Positions 26,623 through 34,741 of a stretch of DNA of 64,000 nt are shown here, in pieces. A program made the position numbers and the translations under genes. Positions within the stretch are counted from its first letter, which is position 1. The number at the start of each line of letters is the position of its first letter. The notes beneath the pieces are model-generated. The model was not told the DNA's origin, did no database searches, and saw nothing but the letters and a program-made list of their open reading frames with translations. Source of the stretch: Pseudomonas sp. dw_612 (GTDB taxonomy: Bacteria; Pseudomonadota; Gammaproteobacteria; Pseudomonadales; Pseudomonadaceae); assembly GCF_018449725.1 (NCBI RefSeq), contig NZ_JAAVVC010000011.1, positions 62,001 through 126,000 on the forward strand. Direction: 5' to 3'.

Positions 26623-27450
26623 CTACTGTTTTGGGGTACTGACGGGTTGTTGCTGCCGTTGGGAGAGTTGTGCTTTCCAACGCTCGATATTGCGCAGCAG
26701 AACAGCTTCCGTCAGTCCGGACGCGGGCAATTCTGTCATCTTTTTGGCCAGCTGTCCGCGCAACCACGGATCGTTGCAGGCGGAGTTATGGGAAACCGCG
26801 AGGAACAGGCCGGGTTTATCGACCGGTTGCGGATAGGCTTGCAGGTCATTGCCCATGCCCAATGCCTGCGCGGCCGCCATGCCTGAGTAGCGCCCGGCGA
26901 GTACATATTCCACTTCACCCAGCAGCAATTTCTGAAGGGTCTGGGTCAGGTTTGGTGTACGGGTCAGGGTCAATTGCTGCTCGGCGAAAGTGCCGAACTC
27001 CCGGGTCATTCGAGACTTTTCCGACACGGCGCCGGGGTGCCCGTGCAGGTCTTTCGCTTCGCTGTAGACCAGCGTTGAGCCCTTGCGGGTCCAGACCAGA
27101 TAGTCGTTTTCCAGCAGCGGCGGATGGATGTAATCCAGGGTTTCCAGCTCGTTGATCGTCAACGGTGCGTCCGCCAGCATGTCCATGCGCCCGCTGCGCA
27201 CTTCATCCAGGGCCTGGGCGCGTTTGCCGGCATACAGCATGTCGATCTTGATGCCCAACTCCCCCGCCACTTGCTGCAACAAATCGGCGCTGGCGCCGAT
27301 CAGGTGTTTGGGGTTTTGCGGGTCTTGCCACAGGTACGGCGGCGCGTCCGGGCTGCCGGTGACCACCAGGCGTTCGCACTTGCCTGCGGCTGCGCATAGC
27401 CCTGGCAATAGTGACAATCCCAGCAAGCCCCATACAAGACGCAGATCCAT
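26623..27450 (-). CDS. Periplasmic substrate-binding protein, SBP family 3
   Basis: The 275-residue protein has a signal peptide (LVWGLLGLSLLPGLCAAAG) and the bilobed SBP_bac_3 fold: VVTGSPDAPPYLWQD, GASADLLQQVAGELGIKIDML, ALDEVRSGRMDMLADAPLTI and LLLGEVEYVLAGRYSGMAAA. The family binds amino acids or similar small compounds, either for an ABC importer or as a sensor. No permease or ATPase is next to it, so an orphan role is likely. The gene begins 24-27 bp before the DUF4398 start region in the same direction (stop at 26623, DUF4398 start at 26613), so it may head that operon. The ligand is not predictable. Confidence 0.85.
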   Translation of the reverse strand: MDLRLVWGLLGLSLLPGLCAAAGKCERLVVTGSPDAPPYLWQDPQNPKHLIGASADLLQQVAGELGIKIDMLYAGKRAQALDEVRSGRMDMLADAPLTINELETLDYIHPPLLENDYLVWTRKGSTLVYSEAKDLHGHPGAVSEKSRMTREFGTFAEQQLTLTRTPNLTQTLQKLLLGEVEYVLAGRYSGMAAAQALGMGNDLQAYPQPVDKPGLFLAVSHNSACNDPWLRGQLAKKMTELPASGLTEAVLLRNIERWKAQLSQRQQQPVSTPKQ

Positions 27451-27485
27451 AGCAATACACTCCGCTCAATCCCGGTTATGTCACC

Positions 27486-27612
27486 TGTAGGAGCGCTGTA
27501 GGAGCTGTCGAGTGAAACGAGGCTGCGATCTTTTCGAGTTCACTTGAGACTCAAGCGAAAGATCAAAAGATCGCAGCCTCGTTTCACTCGACAGCTCCTA
27601 CCAGCTCCTACA
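27486..27612. repeat. REP cluster between the binding-protein gene and etfA
   Basis: GTAGGAGCTGTCGAGTGAAA (about 27498) through CGATCTTTT pairs with AAAGATCAAAAGATCGCAGC to TTTCACTCGACAGCTCCTAC, giving arms of about 40 bases. A short extra CAGCTCCTAC follows at 27602-27611. Confidence 0.82.
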
Positions 27613-27625
27613 GCGGAACAAAAAA

Positions 27626-27655
27626 AAAGCCCGACCAAAAGGCCGGGCTCTTTAT
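27626..27655 (-). terminator. Terminator of etfBA
   Basis: On the minus strand, AGCCCGGCC-TTTT-GGTCGGGCT is followed by nine T. It is 17 bp after the etfA stop. Confidence 0.93.
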
Positions 27656-27671
27656 AGTTTAAGCCGCTGGA

Positions 27672-28601
27672 TTAGACCAGCTTCTCGAACTCGGGGATTG
27701 CTTCGAACAGGTCCGCCACCAGGCCGTAATCGGCCACCTGGAAGATCGGCGCTTCTTCGTCCTTGTTGATCGCAACGATCACTTTGGAGTCTTTCATGCC
27801 GGCCAGGTGCTGGATCGCGCCGGAGATACCGACCGCGATGTACAGCTGTGGAGCAACGATCTTGCCGGTCTGACCGACCTGCATGTCGTTGGGTACGAAA
27901 CCTGCGTCGACCGCAGCGCGGGAAGCACCGACAGCAGCGCCCAGCTTGTCGGCCAGGGCGTACAGGTGTTTGAAGTTGTCGCCGTTCTGCATGCCGCGAC
28001 CGCCGGAAACGACGATCTTGGCAGCGGTCAGTTCCGGACGATCGGACTTGGCCAGTTCTTCGCCGACGAAGCTCGAAGTGCCAGCGTCGTGGGCAGCAGC
28101 AACCGCTTCAACAGCAGCCGAACCACCTTCAGCGGCAACCGGGTCGAAACCGGTGGCGCGCACGGTGATCACTTTCACGGCCGCGTTCGATTGAACGGTG
28201 GCGATGGCGTTACCGGCGTAGATCGGACGCTTGAAGGTGTCAGCGCTTTCGACCGAGATGATCTCGGAGATCTGGTCAACGTCCAGGGTCGCGGCAACGC
28301 GCGGCAGGATGTTTTTGCCGTTGGACGTCGCGGCAGCCAGGATGTGGCTGTAGCCCTTGCCCAACTCGGCGACGAGCGGAGCAACGTTTTCCGGCAACTG
28401 GTGAGCGTAGGCGGCGTTGTCGGCCACCAGCACTTTCGCCACGCCAGCGATTTTCGCAGCGGCTTCAGCCACGGAACCAGCGCCTTGGCCGGCCACCAGA
28501 ACGTGAATGTCACCACCAATTTTAGCGGCAGCGGCCACGGTGTTCAGCGTGGCCGGGGCCAGCACTTTGTTGTCGTGTTCAGCAATAACCAAGATAGTCA
28601 T
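27672..28601 (-). CDS. etfA: Electron transfer flavoprotein alpha subunit
   Basis: The 309-residue FAD-binding subunit of ETF has the C-terminal FAD domain signature: LTAAKIVVSGGRGMQNGDNF near residue 200, AVGASRAAVDAGFVPNDMQVGQTGKIVAPQLYIAVGISGAIQHLAGM in its family region, and IVAINKDEEAPIFQVADYGLVADLFEA. It heterodimerises with EtfB, accepts electrons from acyl-CoA and other dehydrogenases and passes them to ETF-ubiquinone oxidoreductase. Its start follows the etfB stop directly (one base between), so translation is coupled. Cytoplasmic. Confidence 0.97.
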   Translation of the reverse strand: MTILVIAEHDNKVLAPATLNTVAAAAKIGGDIHVLVAGQGAGSVAEAAAKIAGVAKVLVADNAAYAHQLPENVAPLVAELGKGYSHILAAATSNGKNILPRVAATLDVDQISEIISVESADTFKRPIYAGNAIATVQSNAAVKVITVRATGFDPVAAEGGSAAVEAVAAAHDAGTSSFVGEELAKSDRPELTAAKIVVSGGRGMQNGDNFKHLYALADKLGAAVGASRAAVDAGFVPNDMQVGQTGKIVAPQLYIAVGISGAIQHLAGMKDSKVIVAINKDEEAPIFQVADYGLVADLFEAIPEFEKLV

Positions 28602-29351
28602 TTAGATTACCTTCGCTTCGTTTTTCAGTTTCTCGACCAGTTCAGCCACCGACTTGACCTTGATACCCGCGCTGCGTGCAGCAGGCGCTTCGACTTTCAC
28701 GGTCTTGTTGGTGGAGGCGGTGGAAACGCCCAAAGCGTCCGGAGTCAGCACTTCGAGAGGCTTCTTCTTGGCTTTCATGATGTTTGGCAGGGACGCATAG
28801 CGCGGCTCGTTCAAACGCAGGTCGGTGGTGACGATGGCCGGCAGTTTCAGGGAAACTGTCTGCGCGCCGCCGTCGATTTCGCGGGTCACGGCAACGGTAT
28901 CGCCAGTGACTTCAACTTTCGAAGCGAACGTGCCCTGACCGTAGCCGCTCAATGCAGCGAGCATCTGGCCAGTCTGGTTGTTGTCGCTGTCGATGGCTTG
29001 TTTGCCGAGGATCACCAGCTGAGGCTGTTCCTTGTCGACAACGGCTTTCAACAGTTTGGCAACGGCCAGGGACGTCAGATCTTCAGCGGATTCGACGAGG
29101 ATGGCGCGGTCGGCACCCAGAGCCAGCGCGGTGCGCAGTTGCTCTTGAGCGGTGGACGGGCCGACGGAAACGACGACGATTTCAGTCGCAACGCCTTTCT
29201 CTTTCAGGCGTACGGCTTCTTCCACGGCGATTTCGCAGAATGGGTTCATCGACATCTTCACGTTAGCGAGGTCGACGCCGGAATTGTCCGCCTTGACGCG
29301 AACCTTGACGTTGTAATCCACAACGCGTTTGACAGCTACAAGAACCTTCAT
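28602..29351 (-). CDS. etfB: Electron transfer flavoprotein beta subunit
   Basis: The 249-residue protein starts MKVLVAVKRVVDYNVKVRVK and has the family signature VELDL..-like region seen here as NEPRYASLPNIMKAKKKPLE, plus the AMP-binding region VILGKQAIDSDNNQTGQMLAA. It is the structural, AMP-binding partner of EtfA. It is the first gene of the minus-strand etfBA pair; its promoter lies in the 545-bp region shared with ETF-QO. Beta-oxidation and amino-acid breakdown feed electrons through it. Confidence 0.97.
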   Translation of the reverse strand: MKVLVAVKRVVDYNVKVRVKADNSGVDLANVKMSMNPFCEIAVEEAVRLKEKGVATEIVVVSVGPSTAQEQLRTALALGADRAILVESAEDLTSLAVAKLLKAVVDKEQPQLVILGKQAIDSDNNQTGQMLAALSGYGQGTFASKVEVTGDTVAVTREIDGGAQTVSLKLPAIVTTDLRLNEPRYASLPNIMKAKKKPLEVLTPDALGVSTASTNKTVKVEAPAARSAGIKVKSVAELVEKLKNEAKVI

Positions 29352-29726
29352 GGATTCCTCGTTACTCTCCGGTGAAAAGAAAGTCGCCTAGGCGAACCTG
29401 GCGGTTGATGCTCGTGGGCGCAAGGGCACCTCTAAAAACGCTGGCATCTGAACGGGGTGACACTGCCCTGCGTTAATAATGACCGTTCGTCAGTGGTGAC
29501 TGACGAGTCATTCATTAGCGCGGCGTGTAAACTGCGCGCCGAATCTTGCTGCGCATCACCTTGTACTGCCATCGCCCTGTCTTTAGAGGTGCTCTTGAAA
29601 CCAACAGTCAGCCTACGGCGAGCGCAAAACCGCCCGTATCTTGACCGGAACGCCTATTCCGGTCAATACGGCAAAATGGCCAGTCATAAGCCGCGTTACT
29701 TTGATTTCTCTGGCCTGGAGCCAATT

Positions 29727-29740
29727 CAAACAAACGTTTG
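29727..29740. promoter_or_regulatory. PsrA-like operator CAAAC-N4-GTTTG
   Basis: It matches the published pseudomonad PsrA consensus (G/C)AAAC-N2-4-GTTT(G/C). It lies directly upstream of the -35 of the ETF-QO promoter. PsrA is the fatty-acid-responsive TetR regulator of beta-oxidation genes, so the site is functionally sensible. The consensus is recalled, not searched. Confidence 0.6.
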
Positions 29741-29742
29741 TA

Positions 29743-29771
29743 TTGGACGCTAGGAGTGGTGTAGATATAAT
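29743..29771 (+). promoter_or_regulatory. Sigma70 promoter for ETF-QO
   Basis: TTGGAC (29743-29748) and TATAAT (29766-29771) are separated by 17 bp. Transcription would start near 29778, giving a leader of about 120 nt before the GTG start. Confidence 0.75.
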
Positions 29772-29896
29772 GCGCCACCCAGAGAGAAAGGTGGTTCATC
29801 GATTGTCCTCTTCCGGCATTGCGCCGGGATTCATGGATGCGACACCAAACCTCCAATTAGAAAAAAAACTGTTGAGCCTTGAGTAGGAGATAACCT

Positions 29897-31561
29897 GTGG
29901 AACGCGAATACATGGAATTCGACGTGGTCATCGTCGGTGCCGGCCCCGCTGGTCTTTCCGCCGCCTGCCGCTTGAAGCAGAAGGCTGCTGAAGCCGGTAA
30001 GGAAATCAGCGTCTGCGTGGTCGAAAAAGGCTCCGAAGTCGGTGCTCACATCTTGTCCGGTGCCGTGTTCGAACCACGGGCCCTGAACGAATTGTTCCCG
30101 GACTGGAAAGAACTCGGCGCGCCGCTGAACACGCCGGTCACCCGCGATGACATCTTCGTTCTCAAGAACGCCGACAGCGCGCAGAAAATCCCAGACCTCT
30201 TTGTGCCCAAGACCATGCACAACGAAGGCAACTACATCATCTCCCTGGGCAACCTGTGCCGCTGGCTCGCCCAGCAGGCCGAGAACCTGGGCGTGGAAAT
30301 CTACCCGGGCTTCGCCGCCCAGGAAGCGCTGTTCGACGAGAACGGCGTAGTGCGCGGGATCATCACCGGTGATCTGGGTGTTGACCGCGAAGGCAACCCC
30401 AAAGAAGGCCTGTACACCCCGGGCATGGAGCTGCGTGGCAAATACACGCTGTTCGCCGAAGGTTGCCGTGGCCACATCGGCAAACAGTTGATCAAGCGCT
30501 TCAACCTCGACAGCGAAGCCGACGCTCAGCACTACGGCATCGGCCTGAAAGAAATCTGGGAAATCGACCCCGCCAAGCATCAGCCAGGCCTGGTGGTGCA
30601 CACCGCCGGTTGGCCGCTGGACATCATGGGCACCGAGAACACCGGTGGCTCGTTCCTCTATCACCTGGAAAACAATCAGGTGGTGGTCGGTCTGATCGTC
30701 GATCTTTCCTACAGCAACACCTACCTGTCGCCGTTCGACGAATTCCAGCGCCTCAAGCATCACCCGGTGCTCAAGCAGTACCTGGAAGGCGGCAAGCGCA
30801 TCAGCTACGGCGCGCGTGCGATCTGCAAGGGTGGCCTGAACTCGCTGCCGAAAATGGTGTTCAAGGGCGGCGCGCTGATCGGTTGCGACCTCGGCACCCT
30901 GAACTTCGCCAAGATCAAAGGCAGCCACACCGCGATGAAGTCCGGCATGCTGGCCGCTGAATCCGTGGCCGAGGCGCTGTTCGCAGAGAAAGACGGCACC
31001 GAAGAACTGACCACCTACGTCGACGCGTTCAAGAAGAGCTGGCTCTACGACGAACTGTTCGCCAGCCGTAACTTCGGCCCGGCGATCCACAAGTTCGGCG
31101 CTATCGTTGGCGGCGGTTTCAACTGGCTCGACCAGAACATCTTCGGCGGCAAACTGCCGTTCACCCTGCACGACACCAAGCCGGATTACGCGTGCCTGAA
31201 GCTCGCGGCCGACTGCAAGAAGATCGACTACCCGAAACCGGACGGCAAGATCAGCTTCGACAAACTCAGCTCGGTGTTCATCTCCGGTACCAACCACGAA
31301 GAAGAACAGCCGTGCCACCTGAAGCTGACCGACCCGAGCATCCCGATCAGCAAGAACCTGCCGCTGTACGATGAACCTGCCCAGCGTTACTGCCCGGCCG
31401 GCGTGTACGAAGTGGTGACAAAGGAAGACGGTGAGAAGCGCTTCCAGATCAACGCCCAGAACTGCGTTCACTGCAAGACCTGCGACATCAAGGACCCTGC
31501 ACAGAACATCACCTGGGTGGCGCCGGAAGGCTCCGGCGGCCCGACTTACCCGAATATGTAA
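29897..31561 (+). CDS. Electron transfer flavoprotein-ubiquinone oxidoreductase
   Basis: The 554-residue enzyme is membrane-associated; it takes electrons from reduced ETF and passes them to ubiquinone. Features are FAD motif VVIVGAGPAGLSAACRLKQK near residue 9, the ubiquinone/FAD regions GGSFLYHLENNQVVVGLIVD and GCDLGTLNFAKIKGSHTAMKSGMLAAE, and a C-terminal [4Fe-4S] ferredoxin-like domain (RYCPAGVYEV, NAQNCVHCKTCDIKDP). GTG at 29897 is preferred because AGGAG lies eight bases before it; the next ATG (29912) has no such site. Divergent from etfBA, with which it forms one functional unit. The gene has no universal symbol (etfD or ETF-QO). Confidence 0.96.
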   Translation: MEREYMEFDVVIVGAGPAGLSAACRLKQKAAEAGKEISVCVVEKGSEVGAHILSGAVFEPRALNELFPDWKELGAPLNTPVTRDDIFVLKNADSAQKIPDLFVPKTMHNEGNYIISLGNLCRWLAQQAENLGVEIYPGFAAQEALFDENGVVRGIITGDLGVDREGNPKEGLYTPGMELRGKYTLFAEGCRGHIGKQLIKRFNLDSEADAQHYGIGLKEIWEIDPAKHQPGLVVHTAGWPLDIMGTENTGGSFLYHLENNQVVVGLIVDLSYSNTYLSPFDEFQRLKHHPVLKQYLEGGKRISYGARAICKGGLNSLPKMVFKGGALIGCDLGTLNFAKIKGSHTAMKSGMLAAESVAEALFAEKDGTEELTTYVDAFKKSWLYDELFASRNFGPAIHKFGAIVGGGFNWLDQNIFGGKLPFTLHDTKPDYACLKLAADCKKIDYPKPDGKISFDKLSSVFISGTNHEEEQPCHLKLTDPSIPISKNLPLYDEPAQRYCPAGVYEVVTKEDGEKRFQINAQNCVHCKTCDIKDPAQNITWVAPEGSGGPTYPNM

Positions 31562-31579
31562 GCCGAACGCCTGAACATC

Positions 31580-31607
31580 AAGGCTCCCGACATGGGGGCC
31601 TTTTTGT
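31580..31607 (+). terminator. Terminator of ETF-QO
   Basis: AAGGCTCCC-GACAT-GGGGGCCTTTTT forms an imperfect 8-9 bp stem with a T run, about 20 bp after the stop. Confidence 0.8.
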
Positions 31608-31638
31608 TGCCCGGGATTTAAGCAACCACACAGCCCCC

Positions 31639-31733
31639 CCTGTGGGAGCGGGCTTGCTCGCGAATGCGGTGTACCAGTCACCTTTTAAATCAACTGACAC
31701 ACCGCATTCGCGAGCAAGTCCGCTCTCACAAGG
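31639..31733. repeat. Inverted REP pair
   Basis: CTGTGGGAGCGGGCTTGCTC..GAATGCGGTGT (from about 31640) and ACACCGCATTCGCGAGCAAG.. (ending about 31731) form arms of about 30 bases, with one mismatch (TCTCACA for TCCCACA). Located between convergent ETF-QO and AraC genes. Confidence 0.85.
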
Positions 31734-31746
31734 GGATTGTGGTGTG

Positions 31747-32637
31747 TCAGGCCGCCCGCTCATCCCCCGGACTACGCTCAAAGTAGCGCTTGTATTCGCG
31801 ACTGAATTGCGACGTGCTCTGATACCCCACCCGATGCGCCACCTGCGCCACGCCCAACCCTTGGGACAGCAACAATTGCTGCGCCTTGAGCAAGCGCAAG
31901 CGCTTCAGATACTGCACTGGCGACAACAACGTGCTGCGCTTGAAATGCTCATGAAAAGTCGACGCGCTCATGTTCGCGCAACTGGCCAACGTCTCGACAT
32001 TCAGCGGTTCGGTGAAATGCCCGTGTAGATGATTCAGCGACGCCGCAATCCGCGCGAATTGCCCCTGCTGTTCGACCAATGCCCGCAGCACATCGGCCTG
32101 GGGGCCACGCAACGCGACGAACAACAATTCACGCAAACGCGCAGGCCCCATGATCTGACATTCCAGCGGATCGTGCAGGCAACGCAACAGCCGCTCCACA
32201 CAACCGCGCATCCCGTCATCGAGCACCGCCGAGGTCATCGACTCCAGCGTCTGCGCCGCCACGCTGCGCCCCGACACCAACCCCATGGCCAGCACCAATT
32301 CGCCGAGCAACACCCGGTCAATGGCGATGGAAATCCCCAGCATCGGCCCTTCCGGCGCGGCAAAGGTTTCGCACTCGAACGGCACCGGCAACGCCTGAAT
32401 CAGATAGTGTCCGGCGCCGTACTCCAAGGTACGCGGTCCCAGATACGCTAATTTGCTGCCCTGAACGATGATCACCAGGCTCGGTTCATAAATCTGCGGC
32501 CCCCGCGCCACGTCGCAACTGGCGCGCAACACCTGCACGCCCGGCAACGCCGTGGGGGCGAAACCGTCGCGAGTGGTCAGCGGTTGAATCAGTGAAACCA
32601 GCGTGGCATTGGCGTCGAGATGACGGGTCAACAACAT
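31747..32637 (-). CDS. AraC-family regulator with AraC_N domain
   Basis: The 296-residue protein has an N-terminal cupin-type AraC_N domain (PSLVIIVQGSKLAYLGPRTLEYGAGHYLIQALPVPFECE) and two C-terminal helix-turn-helix motifs (LNVETLASCANMSASTFHEHFK and GVAQVAHRVGYQSTSQFSREYKRYFE). Members of this subgroup commonly activate a neighbouring oxidoreductase in response to an aldehyde or alcohol. It is divergent from an alcohol dehydrogenase gene, which is its likely target. The start at 32637 (MLLTRHLD) is chosen since the longer frame to 32703 lacks family similarity; the upstream AAGAG is a modest ribosome site. Confidence 0.9.
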   Translation of the reverse strand: MLLTRHLDANATLVSLIQPLTTRDGFAPTALPGVQVLRASCDVARGPQIYEPSLVIIVQGSKLAYLGPRTLEYGAGHYLIQALPVPFECETFAAPEGPMLGISIAIDRVLLGELVLAMGLVSGRSVAAQTLESMTSAVLDDGMRGCVERLLRCLHDPLECQIMGPARLRELLFVALRGPQADVLRALVEQQGQFARIAASLNHLHGHFTEPLNVETLASCANMSASTFHEHFKRSTLLSPVQYLKRLRLLKAQQLLLSQGLGVAQVAHRVGYQSTSQFSREYKRYFERSPGDERAA

Positions 32638-32739
32638 GGGCAGCTCTTCACTCAAAAGTGACGAAAAAAGGGATGAAAACATCATCGCAGGTCTGGCGGG
32701 CAATGCGACCCATCAACGGTACATGCCGGAGGATTAGGC

Positions 32740-32886
32740 ATGACACCCGGAGGAATCGTCATGGCTGATGTCGGTATCGACCCCCAAAATGGCGCATCTC
32801 ACCTGTCACTGCTTTTGCGAGGTTCCTCATGTACACCGCTATCGGATACGCCGCCCAGTCGGCCACCACTCCCCTCGCCCCCGTGA
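32740..32886 (+). CDS. Possible 48-codon upstream ORF overlapping the alcohol dehydrogenase start
   Basis: ATG at 32740 follows GGAGG with a 7-base gap; a second in-frame ATG at 32761 has its own GGAGG. The frame runs 48 residues and stops at 32886, 57 bases inside the dehydrogenase gene in another frame. The product is Pro/Ser-rich toward the end. It could be a leader ORF for translational control or simply chance. Confidence 0.3.
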   Translation: MTPGGIVMADVGIDPQNGASHLSLLLRGSSCTPLSDTPPSRPPLPSPP

Positions 32887-33881
32887 AATTCGAGCGCCGC
32901 AGCCCACGGGCCGACGACGTGGCGATCGAGATTCTCTACTGCGGCGTCTGCCATTCCGACATCCACCAAGCCCGTAACGAATGGGGCATCGCCGTTTATC
33001 CACTGATGCCCGGCCACGAGATCGTCGGCAAAGTGACTGCCGTCGGTGCGAACGTGACCAAACACAAAATCGGTGATCTGGTCGGTGTCGGCTGCATGGT
33101 CGATTCCTGCCGCAGTTGTGATGCCTGCCAAGCCAACCTCGAGCAATATTGCCTCGAAGGCCCGACCATGACCTACGCCACCCCGGACCGGGTCGATGGC
33201 AGCAACACCATGGGCGGTTACTCCGACAGCATCGTGGTCAGCGAGCACTTCGTGGTGCGCATCCCGGAAAAACTCGACCTGGCCAGCGCCGCGCCGATCC
33301 TCTGCGCCGGCATCACCACCTACTCGCCGCTCAAGCATTACGGCGTGAAGGCTGGCGATAAGGTCGGGGTCCTCGGCATGGGCGGCCTGGGCCACATGGG
33401 CATCAAGTTCGCCAAAGCCATGGGCGCGGAAGTGACACTGTTCACCCGCTCGGCGAGCAAGGCTGAAGAAGCGCGGCGTCAAGGCGCGGACCACGTGATC
33501 GTGTCCACCGATGCCGAACAGATGAAGGCCGCCGCCGGGCATTTCGACTTCCTGCTGGACACCATCCCGGTGCAGCACGACCTCAACCCCTACCTCGATA
33601 CCCTGCGTTTTGATGGCGTGCACATTCTGGTGGGCTTGATCGAACCGATCGATCCGCCGGTCCACGCCGGCAAACTGGTGATGAGCCGTCGCGTACTCGC
33701 CGGTTCGCTGATCGGTGGCGTCGCCGAAACCCAGGAAGTGCTGGATTTCTGCGCCGAGCACAACATCACCTGCGACATCGAAATGCTCGACATCCATCAG
33801 ATCAACGAAGCGTTCACCCGCATGATTGCCGGTGATGTGAAGTACCGCTTCGTGATCGACATGGCGACGCTGAAGGTCTAA
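32829..33881 (+). CDS. Zinc NAD(P)-dependent alcohol dehydrogenase (YahK/CAD-like)
   Basis: The 350-residue medium-chain dehydrogenase has catalytic zinc ligands Cys in YCGVCHSDIHQARNEWG (near residue 40) and GHEIVGKV (His62), a structural-zinc cluster CRSCDACQANLEQYC, and the NADP-type nucleotide motif GVLGMGGLGHMGIKFA near 180. The sequence class matches E. coli YahK and plant cinnamyl-alcohol dehydrogenases, which reduce a broad set of aldehydes with NADPH. GAGG lies seven bases before the ATG. Divergent from the AraC regulator; the 3' end overlaps the iclR stop by 4 bp on the opposite strand. Confidence 0.93.
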   Translation: MYTAIGYAAQSATTPLAPVKFERRSPRADDVAIEILYCGVCHSDIHQARNEWGIAVYPLMPGHEIVGKVTAVGANVTKHKIGDLVGVGCMVDSCRSCDACQANLEQYCLEGPTMTYATPDRVDGSNTMGGYSDSIVVSEHFVVRIPEKLDLASAAPILCAGITTYSPLKHYGVKAGDKVGVLGMGGLGHMGIKFAKAMGAEVTLFTRSASKAEEARRQGADHVIVSTDAEQMKAAAGHFDFLLDTIPVQHDLNPYLDTLRFDGVHILVGLIEPIDPPVHAGKLVMSRRVLAGSLIGGVAETQEVLDFCAEHNITCDIEMLDIHQINEAFTRMIAGDVKYRFVIDMATLKV

Positions 33882-34681
33882 GCCTTCGCACCGAGTTCAG
33901 CCGAGAGCCGGGCCGTGACCCCTTTGATCAGGGGAATCAGCTCGGCCATTTTTTCCAGCGGCATGTACGGCACGGTGCTGGCGATGCTGATACCGGCAAC
34001 GATGCGCTTGCTGGCATCGCGGATCGGCGCCGCCACACAACGAATCGACGGTTCGTTGTCTTCCAGATCGAACGCGTAGCCCCCCGCCACATAGTCCACC
34101 ATGCGCTGCTGAAACTGCTCCCAGGATTGCTCCGGGTGCTGCGGCCAAAACAGATTTTTCCCACCGGCCGGCAGGCTGACTTCGTACAGCCGTTTCCAGT
34201 CTTCTTGAGTATCATCGAGCATCAGCGCCTTACCGATCCCGGTCCGCGCCAACGGCATGCGATGGCCGACCCGCGAGCGCATTTCCGGGCCATTGCGCCC
34301 TGGATTCTTGTGCAGGTACAACACCTCGTCGCCTTCGCGAATCGCCAAGTGAATGGTGTCGCCCGTCAGCGCCGACAACTCATCCAGATACGGTCCGGCC
34401 AACGTCACCAACGGCAACTCTTCCCGTGCCTGAAAGCCCAGCTCGATCAGCTTCGGCCCCAGCAAATAGCCAACTTGCGGGACGACACGCAAATAACGCT
34501 CGTCCACCAGGCAACTGGCCAGACGATGAGTGGTGCTGCGCGTGGTGCCGATGAGTCGGGCAATTTCCTTGAGATCGCGGGCACCACTGGCCACGGCCTG
34601 AACCACACCCAAACCACGAAGCAGTGTCTGGGTGCCGGTCGGCGCGGCGTCCTTGGCGATTTTTGGGGCGTCTTCCTGCAT
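33878..34681 (-). CDS. IclR-family regulator at the end of the dgo operon
   Basis: The 267-residue protein has an N-terminal winged helix (LLRGLGVVQAVASGARDLKEIARLIGTTRSTTHRLASCLVDERYL) and a C-terminal effector domain (HKNPGRNGPEMRSRVGHRMPLARTGIGKALML and SIRCVAAPIRDASKRIVAGISIAS). IclR effector domains bind small acids. It lies 60 bp downstream of the galactonate transporter gene and reads the same way, so it should sense galactonate or a pathway intermediate and control dgo genes. The paired promoter sites at 39141 and 54830 are candidate targets. It is not the GntR-type DgoR of E. coli, so that symbol is not used. Confidence 0.9.
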   Translation of the reverse strand: MQEDAPKIAKDAAPTGTQTLLRGLGVVQAVASGARDLKEIARLIGTTRSTTHRLASCLVDERYLRVVPQVGYLLGPKLIELGFQAREELPLVTLAGPYLDELSALTGDTIHLAIREGDEVLYLHKNPGRNGPEMRSRVGHRMPLARTGIGKALMLDDTQEDWKRLYEVSLPAGGKNLFWPQHPEQSWEQFQQRMVDYVAGGYAFDLEDNEPSIRCVAAPIRDASKRIVAGISIASTVPYMPLEKMAELIPLIKGVTARLSAELGAKA

Positions 34682-34741
34682 ATCCAGCCTTTACCGTTGA
34701 GCGAGGGAACGGGCGGCATTATGGTCGCCCGATGGCTGCCA

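Larger units (their letters stand above)
29352..29896. other. 545-bp divergent regulatory region between etfBA and ETF-QO
   Basis: There is no gene I can support here. It contains an 18-bp perfect inverted repeat CGTCAGT-GGTG-ACTGACG at 29488-29505 on the etfB side, and a PsrA-like box with a strong sigma70 promoter at 29727-29771 on the ETF-QO side. The CACCTCTAAAAACG string at 29428 recurs in inverted form near 29580 (TTTAGAGGTGC), a possible long-range inverted repeat. Confidence 0.6.

Noticed and set aside
29831..31681. 616-codon open frame antisense to ETF-QO
   Set aside because: It mirrors the codon bias of the real gene (high GC at third positions), has no ribosome site and encodes a His/Val/Asp-rich shadow sequence.
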